Assembly: GCF_000250675.2 (NCBI RefSeq)
Contig: NC_018681.1
Location: forward strand, 3,348,001 to 3,412,000
Direction: 5' to 3'
Length of the DNA: 64,000 nt
Source: Nocardia brasiliensis ATCC 700358
GTDB taxonomy: Bacteria; Actinomycetota; Actinomycetes; Mycobacteriales; Mycobacteriaceae
Shown: positions 1-8,780 of the stretch, one piece after another
How the letters are laid out: each line of letters begins with the position of its first letter
Numbering within the stretch: the stretch's first letter is position 1
Translations under genes and position numbers: made by a program
The notes under the pieces: model-generated
Seen by the model: the letters and a program-made list of their open reading frames with translations, nothing else
Database searches by the model: none
Told to the model about the DNA's origin: nothing

Positions 1-600
1 CACTGCGACGACATCGCCATCGGCCTGGGCGGCACCCTGCTCACGCTGGTGAAAGACGCGCCGGGACTGGTGGTTCGGGCACTGGTGCTCAGTGGCGGCG
101 GCACCCCCCGGGAAGCCGAGGAGCGGGCCGCGCTCGCGGCCATCTGCGCGGGCGCGACGGTAGAGCTGACCGTGCTGGACATCCCCGACGGCCGGGCGCC
201 CGCGCACTGGGACCGAGTCAAGGACGCGGTGGCCGCGCTGCGCCGTCGCGGCGAGCCGGATGTCGTGTTCGCGCCCAATCGCGCCGACGCGCACCAGGAT
301 CACCGCCTGCTCGCCGAACTGGCACCGACCGAATTCCGGGATCACCTGACGCTCGGTTACGAGATCCTCAAGTGGGAGACCGACACCCCGCGTCCCACGC
401 TGTTCCATCCGCTGCCCGCCGGCGTCGCCGCGGAGAAGGCCCGGCTGCTGGTGAAACATTATCCCTCGCAACATGATCGGGACTGGTTCGACGAGGACGC
501 CTTCCTCGCCGCGGCCCGGGTGCGCGGGGTGCAGTGCCACGCCGAATACGCCGAGGCCTTCGTGGCCGAGAAGACCGTCGTCAGTTTCGGAGGTATGTGA
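1..600 (+). CDS. PIG-L (LmbE-like) family deacetylase, 5' truncated by the window edge
   Basis: The open frame begins at base 1 and the first visible residues are HCDD, the metal-binding core of the PIG-L motif (usually PHxDD), so only a short N-terminal piece is missing. The family are zinc-dependent N-deacetylases of GlcNAc-type substrates, and several homologues sit beside NDP-sugar genes in actinomycete polysaccharide loci. A second conserved stretch, NRADAHQDH (about residues 92-100), gives the downstream His ligand. The stop at 598-600 lies 2 bases before the next ATG, so the two genes are probably co-transcribed. The substrate is not known; a role in amino-sugar processing for the polysaccharide is inference from the neighbours. 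Confidence 0.85.
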   Translation, partial: HCDDIAIGLGGTLLTLVKDAPGLVVRALVLSGGGTPREAEERAALAAICAGATVELTVLDIPDGRAPAHWDRVKDAVAALRRRGEPDVVFAPNRADAHQDHRLLAELAPTEFRDHLTLGYEILKWETDTPRPTLFHPLPAGVAAEKARLLVKHYPSQHDRDWFDEDAFLAAARVRGVQCHAEYAEAFVAEKTVVSFGGM

Positions 601-602
601 AG

Positions 603-1631
603 ATGCGTGTGCTCGTCACCGGACATCAGGGCTATCTGGGCACGGTCATGGTGCCGGTCCTGCGCGCCGCGGGACACGACGTGACCGGGCTGGACGTCGG
701 CTATTTCGCCGATTGCCTGCTCGGTCCGGCACCGGCGGATCCACCCGGGATCGCGGTCGACCTGCGCGAGGTCACGGTGGATCAGCTCACCGGGTTCGAC
801 GCGGTGGTGCATCTGGCCGCGCTGTCCAATGATCCGCTGGGCGCGCTCGCGCCCCGGATCACCCACGACATCAACCATCACGCCTCGGTGCGGCTCGCCC
901 GCCTGGCCAAAGCGGCCGGGGTGCGCCGATTCCTGTATGCCTCGACCTGTTCGGTCTACGGTGCGGCGGGCGACGAACTCGTCACCGAGGACGCGCCGCT
1001 GCGGCCGTTGACGCCGTACGCCGAAAGCAAGGTCCGGGTAGAGGACGATCTGCTCGCGCTCGGGGATTCCGGATTCGCGCCGGTATTCCTGCGCAACGCA
1101 ACGGCTTTCGGCTTCTCGCCGCGTTTGCGCGCGGACATCGTGCTGAACAACCTGGTCGGCTATGCGGTGCTGAGCGGCGAGGTCAAGGTGCTCTCGGACG
1201 GTACGCCGTGGCGGCCGCTGGTGCACGCGCAGGACATCGCCCGCGCCTTCGCCCGCTGCCTGGTCGCCCCGCTCGAGACGGTGCACGGCGTGGCCTACAA
1301 CATCGGCACCGAGGTCAACAACCTGACCGTGGCCGAGATCGCCGGTGCCGTCGTCGACGCGGTGCCCGGTGCCCGGTTGGTGATCGCGGGTACGTCCGGT
1401 TCCGACGCGCGGTCCTATCGCGTCGATTTCACGAAAGCGCGCGAGAAGCTGGCTTTCCAGGCCGAGTGGAGCGTCCCGGACGGCGCCGCGGAGCTGTACC
1501 GGGAGTACCTGACCCGCGGCCTCACGGCGGACGGGTTCTTCCAGCGGTTCACCCGGCTCGCGCGCCTGACCGCACTGAAAGACGGTGGCGTGCTGGACGA
1601 CTCGCTGTGCCGAATCAGGATCGGGGCGTAG
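603..1631 (+). CDS. NAD-dependent epimerase/dehydratase (extended SDR)
   Basis: This is a 342-residue extended short-chain dehydrogenase acting on nucleotide sugars. The N-terminus has the Rossmann glycine motif in GHQGYLG. The conserved S-T-C-SVYG strand lies near residue 120, and the catalytic YxxxK appears as YAESK. I start at the ATG at 603, which places the Rossmann strand at residue 1; the longer in-frame extension upstream overlaps the deacetylase and looks non-coding. It follows the deacetylase by 2 bases. The likely role is reduction or epimerisation of an NDP-4-keto sugar for the polysaccharide; the exact sugar cannot be read from sequence. Its 3' end overlaps the convergent 3,5-epimerase gene by 17 bases. 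Confidence 0.85.
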   Translation: MRVLVTGHQGYLGTVMVPVLRAAGHDVTGLDVGYFADCLLGPAPADPPGIAVDLREVTVDQLTGFDAVVHLAALSNDPLGALAPRITHDINHHASVRLARLAKAAGVRRFLYASTCSVYGAAGDELVTEDAPLRPLTPYAESKVRVEDDLLALGDSGFAPVFLRNATAFGFSPRLRADIVLNNLVGYAVLSGEVKVLSDGTPWRPLVHAQDIARAFARCLVAPLETVHGVAYNIGTEVNNLTVAEIAGAVVDAVPGARLVIAGTSGSDARSYRVDFTKAREKLAFQAEWSVPDGAAELYREYLTRGLTADGFFQRFTRLARLTALKDGGVLDDSLCRIRIGA

Positions 1632-2187
1632 CGTGCGCCAGCGTCGCGCGCAACGCCCGCCAGCTGCCCGCGGCCGCGTCCCGGGCCGAGACCACCGTCA
1701 CCGGGTGCGGCCACGCGATGGCCAGGTCCGGGTCGTCGTGCGCCACCGCGAGGTCTTCGGCCGGATCGTGCGGACGGTCGATGCGGTAGCACACGTCGGC
1801 GACCTCGGTGAGCGCCTGGAAGCCGTGCAGGAACCCCGGCGGTACATACAGGTGCCGGAAGTCGTTGTCGTCCAACAGGAACGCTTGCTGCTGCCCGAAA
1901 GTCGGGGACTGCGGGCGGATATCGACCAGTACGTCGTGCACGGCGCCGTGCGCGCAGCGCACCAGCTTGGCCTCGCCGCGCCCGGCGCGGCCGTGCAGGC
2001 CACGGATCACGCCGCGTGCCGAGCGGGACTGCGAATCCTGGACGAACGTCGCGGCCTTCCCCGGCGTGCCCAGGTGGTCGTCGAATTCGACGGCGTCGAA
2101 GGTCCGGGTGAACAGGCCCCGCTCGTCCCGGAACGGCTCCGGGACGAGCACCAGGACGTCGGCGAGGTCACTCCGCTCGATGCGCAC
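1615..2187 (-). CDS. dTDP-4-dehydrorhamnose 3,5-epimerase family protein (RmlC-like)
   Basis: A 190-residue RmlC-type cupin that epimerises C3 and/or C5 of NDP-4-keto-6-deoxy sugars. Visible family features are the N-terminal FRDERGLFTRTF segment, the QDSQSRS stretch, the catalytic His in RGLHGRAG, and YVPPGFLHGFQAL in the second half. A GTG at 2187 gives VRIERSDL as the N-terminus, a normal start for this family; the ORF could extend further but the extra residues do not resemble the family. It is the only minus-strand gene in the first 18 kb and converges on the SDR gene, overlapping its end. The 74 bases to the divergent methyltransferase gene probably hold promoters for both. Confidence 0.88.
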   Translation of the reverse strand: MRIERSDLADVLVLVPEPFRDERGLFTRTFDAVEFDDHLGTPGKAATFVQDSQSRSARGVIRGLHGRAGRGEAKLVRCAHGAVHDVLVDIRPQSPTFGQQQAFLLDDNDFRHLYVPPGFLHGFQALTEVADVCYRIDRPHDPAEDLAVAHDDPDLAIAWPHPVTVVSARDAAAGSWRALRATLAHATPRS

Positions 2188-2261
2188 CAGGCCATGGTGC
2201 CCGACGAGACCCGCGGCGCGCCATCGCGCGGGCCGATTCGCCCGCCTGCCGGGGAACCGCG

Positions 2262-3356
2262 ATGAACGAGTGCCGCGCGTGCGCGGATATCCGACTGCGC
2301 CGGGTGCTGGACCTGGGCCGTATGCCCGCCGCCGATCACTTCCCCCGTGCCGACGCACCGGTGCGGCCGGACGAGGCGGCGCATCCGCTCGCGATGCAGC
2401 TGTGCCTTGGCTGCGGCCTCGCCCAGCTCGCCGCGGACGATACGCGAACCGCCGAACCGCGCGGGGTGGAGCCGCAGGCGCTGCGAGACCAGGCGGCCGC
2501 GGCGGTCGCCCGGGTCCGGGCGGACGGCTGGCTGCGCGGTGCGACGGTGCGTGAGTTCGGCAGCCCGCACGGCGGCAGCTGGCTGCCGCATCTGACGGCG
2601 CACGGCTTCGAGACGGTCGCGGACACGGCCGATGTGGTGCTCGATTGCTTCGGCCTCATGCACGAGGCCGACCAGCACGGTGCCTTCGTCGAACGCGCGA
2701 AAGCCACTGCGCCGGACGGGGTGCTGCTCGTGCAGTTCCACTCGCTGCACACGATCGTCCGGCAGCACCAGTGGAATGCCCTGCGCCACGGCCACTTCGC
2801 CTACTACTCGCTGACCGCGCTGCACGAGCTGCTGCGCCGCGCGGGGATGAGTGTCGCCACGGCCTGGGAATTCGCGCTGTACGGCGGCACCGTACTGGTG
2901 GCGGCCGTACACGGCGTGCGTGCGCCGGACGCCACGGTGCGCAGCATTCTCGACGCGGAGGCCGGGATCACCGATCCCGAGGTGGTCGGCGGACTGCAGT
3001 CGGCGGCCGATGCGCACGCACGAGCGCTGCGCCGTCGCCTCACGGCCGAAATCGACGCGGGCCGTTCCGTTTACGCCTACGGTGCGGCCTCGCGCGCGGT
3101 GGCGCTGTTCGCCCTGGCCGGGATCCATCGCGGCCTGGTGCGGGCGGTCGCCGACGCTTCGCCCGCCAAACAGGGCAGCCGGATGCCGGGTACCGACGTG
3201 CCGATCATCTCGCCGGCGCAACTGGTGCGGGCCGCGCCCGACCGGGTGCTGCTGACCCTGCCGGATCTGCAGCCCGAGCTGGAGGCCCGTTTCCCGGCCT
3301 TGGCCGGCCGCTGGATCGGCGCCGAATACGCCCCGACGAATGAGGAAACCGAGTGA
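2262..3356 (+). CDS. Sugar C-methyltransferase-like protein with zinc-binding N-terminus, short SAM domain
   Basis: The N-terminus has the zinc-ribbon pair CRAC and CLGCGLAQL of NDP-hexose C-methyltransferases (TylC3/NovU type), including RVLDLGRMPAADHFP. The C-terminus carries the family's C-terminal domain (AYGAASRAVAL near residue 270). The middle is unusual: after REFGSPHGGSWL, where the family has a glycine-rich SAM loop, roughly 40 residues of the usual nucleotide-binding region are missing. At 364 residues the protein is shorter than the usual ~410. It may be a divergent methyltransferase or one that has lost SAM binding. The stop overlaps the start of the next glycosyltransferase gene, so it belongs to the polysaccharide operon. 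Confidence 0.75.
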   Translation: MNECRACADIRLRRVLDLGRMPAADHFPRADAPVRPDEAAHPLAMQLCLGCGLAQLAADDTRTAEPRGVEPQALRDQAAAAVARVRADGWLRGATVREFGSPHGGSWLPHLTAHGFETVADTADVVLDCFGLMHEADQHGAFVERAKATAPDGVLLVQFHSLHTIVRQHQWNALRHGHFAYYSLTALHELLRRAGMSVATAWEFALYGGTVLVAAVHGVRAPDATVRSILDAEAGITDPEVVGGLQSAADAHARALRRRLTAEIDAGRSVYAYGAASRAVALFALAGIHRGLVRAVADASPAKQGSRMPGTDVPIISPAQLVRAAPDRVLLTLPDLQPELEARFPALAGRWIGAEYAPTNEETE

Positions 3357-4204
3357 TGACCGAGCTGTCCGTCTGCGTGCCCGCCTACAACGCGGGCCGA
3401 ACCCTGGCGGCGACCATGCGGTCGATCCTGGCGCAGGACGTGGAGTGCGAACTCGTCGTGCTCGACAACGCGAGCACGGACGAAACACCCACTATCGCAA
3501 GGTCGTTCGACGACGCGCGGGTTCGGGTGTTCCGCAACGAGCGGGTGCTGCCGATCGGCGCCAACTGGAACGCCACCATCCAGCACGCCACCGGGCGGCT
3601 GGTGAAGGTGGTCTGCGCCGACGACGTGCTGCTGCCTGGGTCGCTCGCGGCCCAGCTGGCGGTCATGGCCGATCCGGCGATCTCGATCAGTTCGGCCAAG
3701 TTCCAGGTGATCGACGAGGGCGGCGCGGTCCTCGAGACGGGACTCGGATTGCCCGGCTTGCTGGGCCCGCATCCGGCGGGGCCGGTCCTGCGCACGATCG
3801 TGCGGGCGGGCCCGGCCGAATTCGGCCCGACGGCCGCGGCGATGTTCCGGCGGGCGCACTTCGATCAGGTCGGCGGCCTGCGCGGCGATCTGGTATTCCC
3901 GATGGACGTCGATCTGTTCGGCCGGATCGCCGCGCTGGGTCACTTCTTCGGGATGCCGGGAGTGCTTGCCGCATGGCGTAATTCGACATTCAACCTGTGC
4001 AGCCAGACCTCGACGGTGAGCAAACTGGTGGAGTTGTTCCGCTTCCATCACCGGATCGCGGGCGAGTATCCGCAGCACGTCGGCCACCGGGACGTGCTGG
4101 CCGCCGACGGTCGGCTGCTGCGGACCGCCCTGCATCGGGCGAATGTGCGTGCGCGGGCGGTGACCGGGGACCTGGCGGCCCGCGCGCGAAGGACGCGGAC
4201 ATGA
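3356..4204 (+). CDS. Glycosyltransferase family 2
   Basis: A 282-residue GT-A fold enzyme that transfers a sugar from a nucleotide donor at the cytoplasmic face. The N-terminus LSVCVPAYNAGRTL and VVLDNASTDET are the classic GT2 nucleotide-binding strands, and CADD near residue 90 is the metal-binding DxD-type motif. A GTG at 3353 immediately before the ATG at 3356 is an alternative start; both overlap the upstream TGA, implying translational coupling. It ends by ATGA overlap with the next glycosyltransferase. Context assigns it to repeat-unit assembly of the surface polysaccharide; acceptor and linkage are unknown. Confidence 0.88.
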   Translation: MTELSVCVPAYNAGRTLAATMRSILAQDVECELVVLDNASTDETPTIARSFDDARVRVFRNERVLPIGANWNATIQHATGRLVKVVCADDVLLPGSLAAQLAVMADPAISISSAKFQVIDEGGAVLETGLGLPGLLGPHPAGPVLRTIVRAGPAEFGPTAAAMFRRAHFDQVGGLRGDLVFPMDVDLFGRIAALGHFFGMPGVLAAWRNSTFNLCSQTSTVSKLVELFRFHHRIAGEYPQHVGHRDVLAADGRLLRTALHRANVRARAVTGDLAARARRTRT

Positions 4205-5301
4205 CCGCGCGCGCCGATCCGATGACGGTGCATATGACCGGTGCCGAGTGGTTCGGCTCCGCGGCGGGCGGACTCAACCGGTACTTCACCGAACTGTTCG
4301 GTGCGTTGCGACGGCATCCGGATACCGAGGTGTCGGCGGCCGCCTTCGGCGATCCGCCCGCAGGCGGACGGTCATGGGGCGGGCTCGGCGGCTCCACGCT
4401 GCACCGTGCGAGCCGCTCGGTCGCCGCGCGTCCGGCCCCGCGCCGTCCCGCTGTGCTCGACCGGCATTTCTGTTTGTACGGGCCGCCGGTGGTCGGTCGC
4501 GCCCGCGGTCCGCGACTCGTCGTGCACTTCCACGGTCCGTGGGCCGCGGAGAGCCGGCTCGCGGGCGCGTCCGAATTCACCGCGCGGGCAAAGTATCTCG
4601 TGGAGCGGATGCGCTATGCGGGTGCCGAGCGCTTCGTGGTGCTGTCCGAGCAGTTCCGGCAGGTGCTGGTGTCCGACTATCGGGTGTCCGCCGAACGCGT
4701 CGAGGTCATCGCTCCCGGTGTCGATCTCGGCAGATTCGGGGTGGCGCCGCGTCGGGGCTCGGCCGAAGCGCCTGTCGTGCTGTGCATTCGGCGGCTGGAA
4801 CGCCGGATGGGCATCGACCGGTTGATTCGGGCCTGGCCCGCGGTGCTGTCCGCGCGCCCCGGCACGCGGTTGGTGATCGTCGGAACCGGTAGCGCCGAGC
4901 GGGAATTGCGGGAGCAAGTGGTGTCGAGTGGTCTGCAGCGCTCGGTCACGTTTACCGGGCATCTCTCCGACGATCAGCTGGCGGCCCAGTACGAACAAGC
5001 GCACTGCACCGTAGTGCCATCGGTCGCACTCGAAGGCTTCGGACTGATCGCCCTCGAATCCCTGGCCTGCGGGCGCGCCCCGATCGTCACCGACTGCGGC
5101 GGTCTGCCCGACGCGGTACGCGGGCTCGATCCGTCGTTGATCGTGGCGGCGGGCGATGTCGAGGCGCTCGCGGCGCGTATCGTCGCCGCCCTCGCGGGTG
5201 CGGTGCCCACGCCGCAACGCTGTCGCGCGCACGCGGAGTCGTTCTCCTGGACGGTGGCCGCCGCCCGGCATCACGCGCTGTACACGGAGCTACGCGGATG
5301 A
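4201..5301 (+). CDS. Glycosyltransferase family 4 (GT-B fold)
   Basis: A 366-residue GT4 enzyme. The N-terminal acceptor lobe has GGLNRYFTEL, and the C-terminal donor lobe has VVLCIRRLERRMGIDRLI and then EGFGLIALESLACGRAP, the EX7E retaining-transferase motif. ATG at 4201 overlaps the previous stop by four bases and the next gene starts inside its stop codon, so it is an internal gene of the polysaccharide operon. A substrate cannot be assigned. Confidence 0.9.
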   Translation: MTARADPMTVHMTGAEWFGSAAGGLNRYFTELFGALRRHPDTEVSAAAFGDPPAGGRSWGGLGGSTLHRASRSVAARPAPRRPAVLDRHFCLYGPPVVGRARGPRLVVHFHGPWAAESRLAGASEFTARAKYLVERMRYAGAERFVVLSEQFRQVLVSDYRVSAERVEVIAPGVDLGRFGVAPRRGSAEAPVVLCIRRLERRMGIDRLIRAWPAVLSARPGTRLVIVGTGSAERELREQVVSSGLQRSVTFTGHLSDDQLAAQYEQAHCTVVPSVALEGFGLIALESLACGRAPIVTDCGGLPDAVRGLDPSLIVAAGDVEALAARIVAALAGAVPTPQRCRAHAESFSWTVAAARHHALYTELRG

Positions 5302-6449
5302 TCCGGGCGCTGTTCCTCGCACACACCGCGGCACCGTCGGGGGCCGAACTCGCCACCATGCGGTTGCTGTCCGCACTGAGCGAGCGCACCGCCGTCGAAC
5401 CGGTGATGCTGTTCACCGAGAACGGTCCCATGGTGCGCCGGGTCCGGTCCCGCGGCATCCGGACCCTGGTGCTGCCCAACGGGTTCGACAGCCGATCGCT
5501 GACGATCGATGCGGCAGGCCTGCGCAGGGTGCTCGTCGGTGCGCTCGCTCTGATCCGCTTGGGGCACAGGCTCGGTACGAAAACCCGGCGGCTCGACGTA
5601 CAGGTGCTGGTCGCCGGGAGCACGAAGGCCATGCTGATGGGTGCCGTCGCGGCGCGGCGCGCCCGCGTCCCCCTGATCTGGTCGGTGCACGACCGGGTTT
5701 CGAGCGAATATTTCGGCCGGTGGCTGGCCTGGGGTATTCGCCTGCTCGGCTGGGCGGTCAGCGACGGATACCTGGTGAACAGCCGCTCGACCGCGAGTTC
5801 GCTGATCACCTGGCGCAGGCCCGTGGCGGTGGTGTACCCCGGCATCGAACCCGATCCGGCGCCGCCGGCCGAACGGGCACCGCAGCGCGCACCCGCCGAG
5901 GTGGTGGTCGCGATGGTCGGCCGCCTGACACCGTGGAAGGGGCAGGACGTCCTGCTGCGGGCGCTGGCGGAAGTGAAAGTGCCGCCGCGCCAAGTATTCC
6001 TGATCGGCGGCACGCTGTTCGACGAGGAGCCCTATCGGCGCGAACTGGAACGCGCGGCGCGCGAACTACGGTTGCCCGTGACCTTCACCGGGCATGTGGA
6101 CGATCCGCGAAACCACCTGCGCCAGGCCGACATTCTGGTGCACTGCTCGGTGCTGGCCGAGCCGTTCGGACAGGTCGTCGTGGAGGGATTGCAGGCAGGC
6201 TGCGCGGTGATCGCCTCCCGGCCCGGCGGCCCCGCCGAGATCATCGAACCCGGCGTGAACGGCGTCCTGGTCGAGGGCGGTGACACCGCCCAGCTCACCT
6301 CCGCGCTGGACCTGCTGATGACCGATCCCGCGCTGCGCACCAAGCTCGCGGCCGCGGGCGTGCTGCGCGCCCGCGAGTTCGACATCGTCGAATCCGCCCA
6401 TGTCGCAGCGGATTTCCTGACCACCGTGGCGCGGGTGCGCCATGGCTGA
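5298..6449 (+). CDS. Glycosyltransferase family 4 (GT-B fold)
   Basis: A 383-residue GT4 enzyme following by ATGA overlap. MVGRLTPWKGQDVLLRAL marks the start of the donor-binding lobe, and EPFGQVVVEGLQAGCAVIA is the EX7E motif. The N-terminal lobe opens with LFLAHTAAPSGAELAT, typical of enzymes that build exopolysaccharide repeat units. Its end overlaps the flippase gene by 8 bases. Specificity is unknown. Confidence 0.9.
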   Translation: MIRALFLAHTAAPSGAELATMRLLSALSERTAVEPVMLFTENGPMVRRVRSRGIRTLVLPNGFDSRSLTIDAAGLRRVLVGALALIRLGHRLGTKTRRLDVQVLVAGSTKAMLMGAVAARRARVPLIWSVHDRVSSEYFGRWLAWGIRLLGWAVSDGYLVNSRSTASSLITWRRPVAVVYPGIEPDPAPPAERAPQRAPAEVVVAMVGRLTPWKGQDVLLRALAEVKVPPRQVFLIGGTLFDEEPYRRELERAARELRLPVTFTGHVDDPRNHLRQADILVHCSVLAEPFGQVVVEGLQAGCAVIASRPGGPAEIIEPGVNGVLVEGGDTAQLTSALDLLMTDPALRTKLAAAGVLRAREFDIVESAHVAADFLTTVARVRHG

Positions 6450-7743
6450 GACCGGTACCGCCACCCGACCTTCGCCGCGCCGCCGGCGCGGGACGGCCGT
6501 GCTGCTGCGCGACATAGGTTTCGTCAGCTTCGGCAAGTACGGGCAGTACCTGATCACGGTGGTGACCCTGCCGATCATCGCCAGGGTGCTCGGCGCCGAA
6601 GGGCTCGGCCTGCTGGCGATCGGCATGTCGGCCTATTTCATCGGCTCGCTGGTGGTGGATCTGGGGATCACATCCTTCCTGGCCGCCAGGGTGCACGAAA
6701 GGCACACGGACACACAGCGAATCGGGCAGCTACGGGGCGACTACCTGGCGATCAGGTTGACGATTCTCGGTGGTCTCGGCGCACTGCTCACGCTCGGCAT
6801 GATGGCCGCAGCGCCCGCCCGATTGCACATGGTCCTGCTGGGATTGTTCGCCGGTGGTGTCTGGTCGATCTCGGAGGACTGGCTGCTGATCGGTCAGGGC
6901 CGGTTCGGGGCCTCGGCGGTGTACCAGGGCGCCGGACGGATCGTCTACTTGCTGCTGCTCGTGCTGCTGTTGCCCCGCTGGCCCAGCGCGTCGGTAGCGC
7001 TGCTGTGCCTGCTCAGCTCGGCCGTCGTCACGGTCGCGGCGACCTGGGTGGACGCGTGGCGTCGCTTCGGGCCACCGGCCCGGCCGCGCGCGGTCCGCGC
7101 GATCCTGCGGCTCGGCGCACCGGTTTTCGCGTCCCGGCTGCTGGTCACCGGCTACGGCCAGGGTGCGCCGGTGGTCTACGCGGCGGTGCTCGACGCCGCC
7201 TCGCTCGGGTTGTACTCGGCCGGTGACCGTTTGGTGCGCGCCATCCAATCACTGCTGGACACGGTCGGATTCGCGTTCCTGCCGCGGATGGCCCGGCGCA
7301 GCGCGCACGACCGGTTCTGGCGCAACGCGATACAGGTGCTGACCATGTGCGCCGGTATCGCAGGCTTGGCCGCGGCAGGCGTGTGGCTCTTGGCGCCGAC
7401 GCTGATCCGGCTGATCTTCGGCAGCGGATTCGAGGGCACGATACCGCTGTTGCGGGTGGAGGTGCTGATCCTGCCCGCGATGACGGTGACCTCCTTCATC
7501 ACCACCGCGCTGCTGCCGGTGCGGCAGGACACGGTGGGCGTGCTGATCGGCGCGCTCATCGGGACCTGCGTGGCGGCGTCCGCCCTGGCCATCGCCTTCC
7601 GGAACAACTCGGTGTGGGCGCTCGTCTACGGCACCGTGCTCACCGAGATCGCGGTGGCGCTCTGGTACCTCTTCCGGGTCCGGCAGTTGATCGTGCGCGA
7701 GCGCGCCGCCGCCGTGCCCGCCGGACAGGAGCCGGTGCGATGA
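6442..7743 (+). CDS. Polysaccharide flippase, Wzx/MOP superfamily
   Basis: A 433-residue polytopic membrane protein with about 12 hydrophobic segments spread along the whole length. It begins after a basic cytoplasmic N-terminus (RPSPRRRRGTAVLLRDIGF) and includes the early SFGKYGQYLITVVTLPIIAR segment typical of oligosaccharide flippases. The family moves undecaprenyl-linked repeat units to the outer face of the membrane. Its place between glycosyltransferases and the polymerase and copolymerase genes is the usual Wzx/Wzy arrangement. It overlaps its upstream gene by 8 bases and the next by 4. Confidence 0.88.
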   Translation: MAETGTATRPSPRRRRGTAVLLRDIGFVSFGKYGQYLITVVTLPIIARVLGAEGLGLLAIGMSAYFIGSLVVDLGITSFLAARVHERHTDTQRIGQLRGDYLAIRLTILGGLGALLTLGMMAAAPARLHMVLLGLFAGGVWSISEDWLLIGQGRFGASAVYQGAGRIVYLLLLVLLLPRWPSASVALLCLLSSAVVTVAATWVDAWRRFGPPARPRAVRAILRLGAPVFASRLLVTGYGQGAPVVYAAVLDAASLGLYSAGDRLVRAIQSLLDTVGFAFLPRMARRSAHDRFWRNAIQVLTMCAGIAGLAAAGVWLLAPTLIRLIFGSGFEGTIPLLRVEVLILPAMTVTSFITTALLPVRQDTVGVLIGALIGTCVAASALAIAFRNNSVWALVYGTVLTEIAVALWYLFRVRQLIVRERAAAVPAGQEPVR

Positions 7744-8744
7744 AGATTCTGTACGTCGGCGACGACTGGATCGGCAGCAACGCGCGCTCGCTGGCCGACG
7801 GATTCCGTCAGGCGGGACACGAGGTGGTGGTAATCGATTCCACCCCGGTCACGCTGCCCGCGCGACTGTCACCGAGCTGGCTGTACGCCAAGGCCGCCGG
7901 TCGGCGGGCCGGCTGGACGACCGCCGCGTTGCACGACCGAATCGACCGTGCCGCCACGGCATTCGGGCCGGACCTGCTGTTCGCGTTCAAAGCCGTGCAC
8001 CTGGACCAGCAACGCCTGTTGAGCACGCCCGCCGACCTGCGGGTGCACTACAGCCCCGACGACGTCTCGAATCCCGCGAACACCAGCGCGGATTACCTGG
8101 CGTACGAGTCGGAGTGGGATCTGGTGGTCACCACCAAGCGTCACAATGTGCCCGAGTTGCACGCGCGCGGCGCGCGTGGCGTGCGGTTCGTGCGCAGCGC
8201 CTATGACCCGGCCTGGCACCATCCGTGCGCCCGCCGGGGCGCCCGGCAGTTCCTGGCGGGGTTCATCGGCGCCCGCCGCCCCGACCGCACGCCGCTGCTC
8301 GTCGACCTGGCTCGGGAGCACGGTCCCGATTTCCTGGTGCGCGGGCCGGATTGGCGGCGGGTGCGCCAATTGCGTGGCACCGCCGCCGAACTCGGCGGGG
8401 GAGTGTACGGCGAGCGCTTCGCCGCGGCCGTCGCCTCGATCACCGCGAACCTGGTGCTGCTCAATTCCGACAACCGGGACACGCACACCTGCCGGTCGTT
8501 CGAAATACCGGCCGCCGGCGGTCTTTTCGTCGGCGAGCGGACTACCGAACATGCCGAGCTGCTCGACGAGGGCACCGAGTGCTTCCTGTTCTCCGATCGG
8601 AGCGAGTTGCGCGAGATCCTCACTCGATGCGTGCGCCGGCCGGAGGCGGTCGAGCAGGTCGCCGCGGCCGGCTACCGGCGGATCACCGGCGAGCGGCATC
8701 GCTACGTCGACCGGGCGGAGGAGATCATCGATGCGCTCACCTGA
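7740..8744 (+). CDS. CgeB-like glycosyltransferase
   Basis: A 334-residue protein resembling the CgeB/spore-maturation glycosyltransferases (GT-B fold). It starts MKILYVGDDWIGSNARSLAD. Mid-protein it has VHYSPDDVSNPANTS. Near the C-terminus RSFEIPAAGGLFVGERT corresponds to the donor-site R-x-FEIPACG motif of this family. ATG at 7740 overlaps the flippase stop. Probable role: addition of a further sugar to the polysaccharide repeat. Confidence 0.82.
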   Translation: MKILYVGDDWIGSNARSLADGFRQAGHEVVVIDSTPVTLPARLSPSWLYAKAAGRRAGWTTAALHDRIDRAATAFGPDLLFAFKAVHLDQQRLLSTPADLRVHYSPDDVSNPANTSADYLAYESEWDLVVTTKRHNVPELHARGARGVRFVRSAYDPAWHHPCARRGARQFLAGFIGARRPDRTPLLVDLAREHGPDFLVRGPDWRRVRQLRGTAAELGGGVYGERFAAAVASITANLVLLNSDNRDTHTCRSFEIPAAGGLFVGERTTEHAELLDEGTECFLFSDRSELREILTRCVRRPEAVEQVAAAGYRRITGERHRYVDRAEEIIDALT

Positions 8745-8780
8745 ATGCGCCGGACCCGGTGCGGCCGTCGGAGTCCGCCG

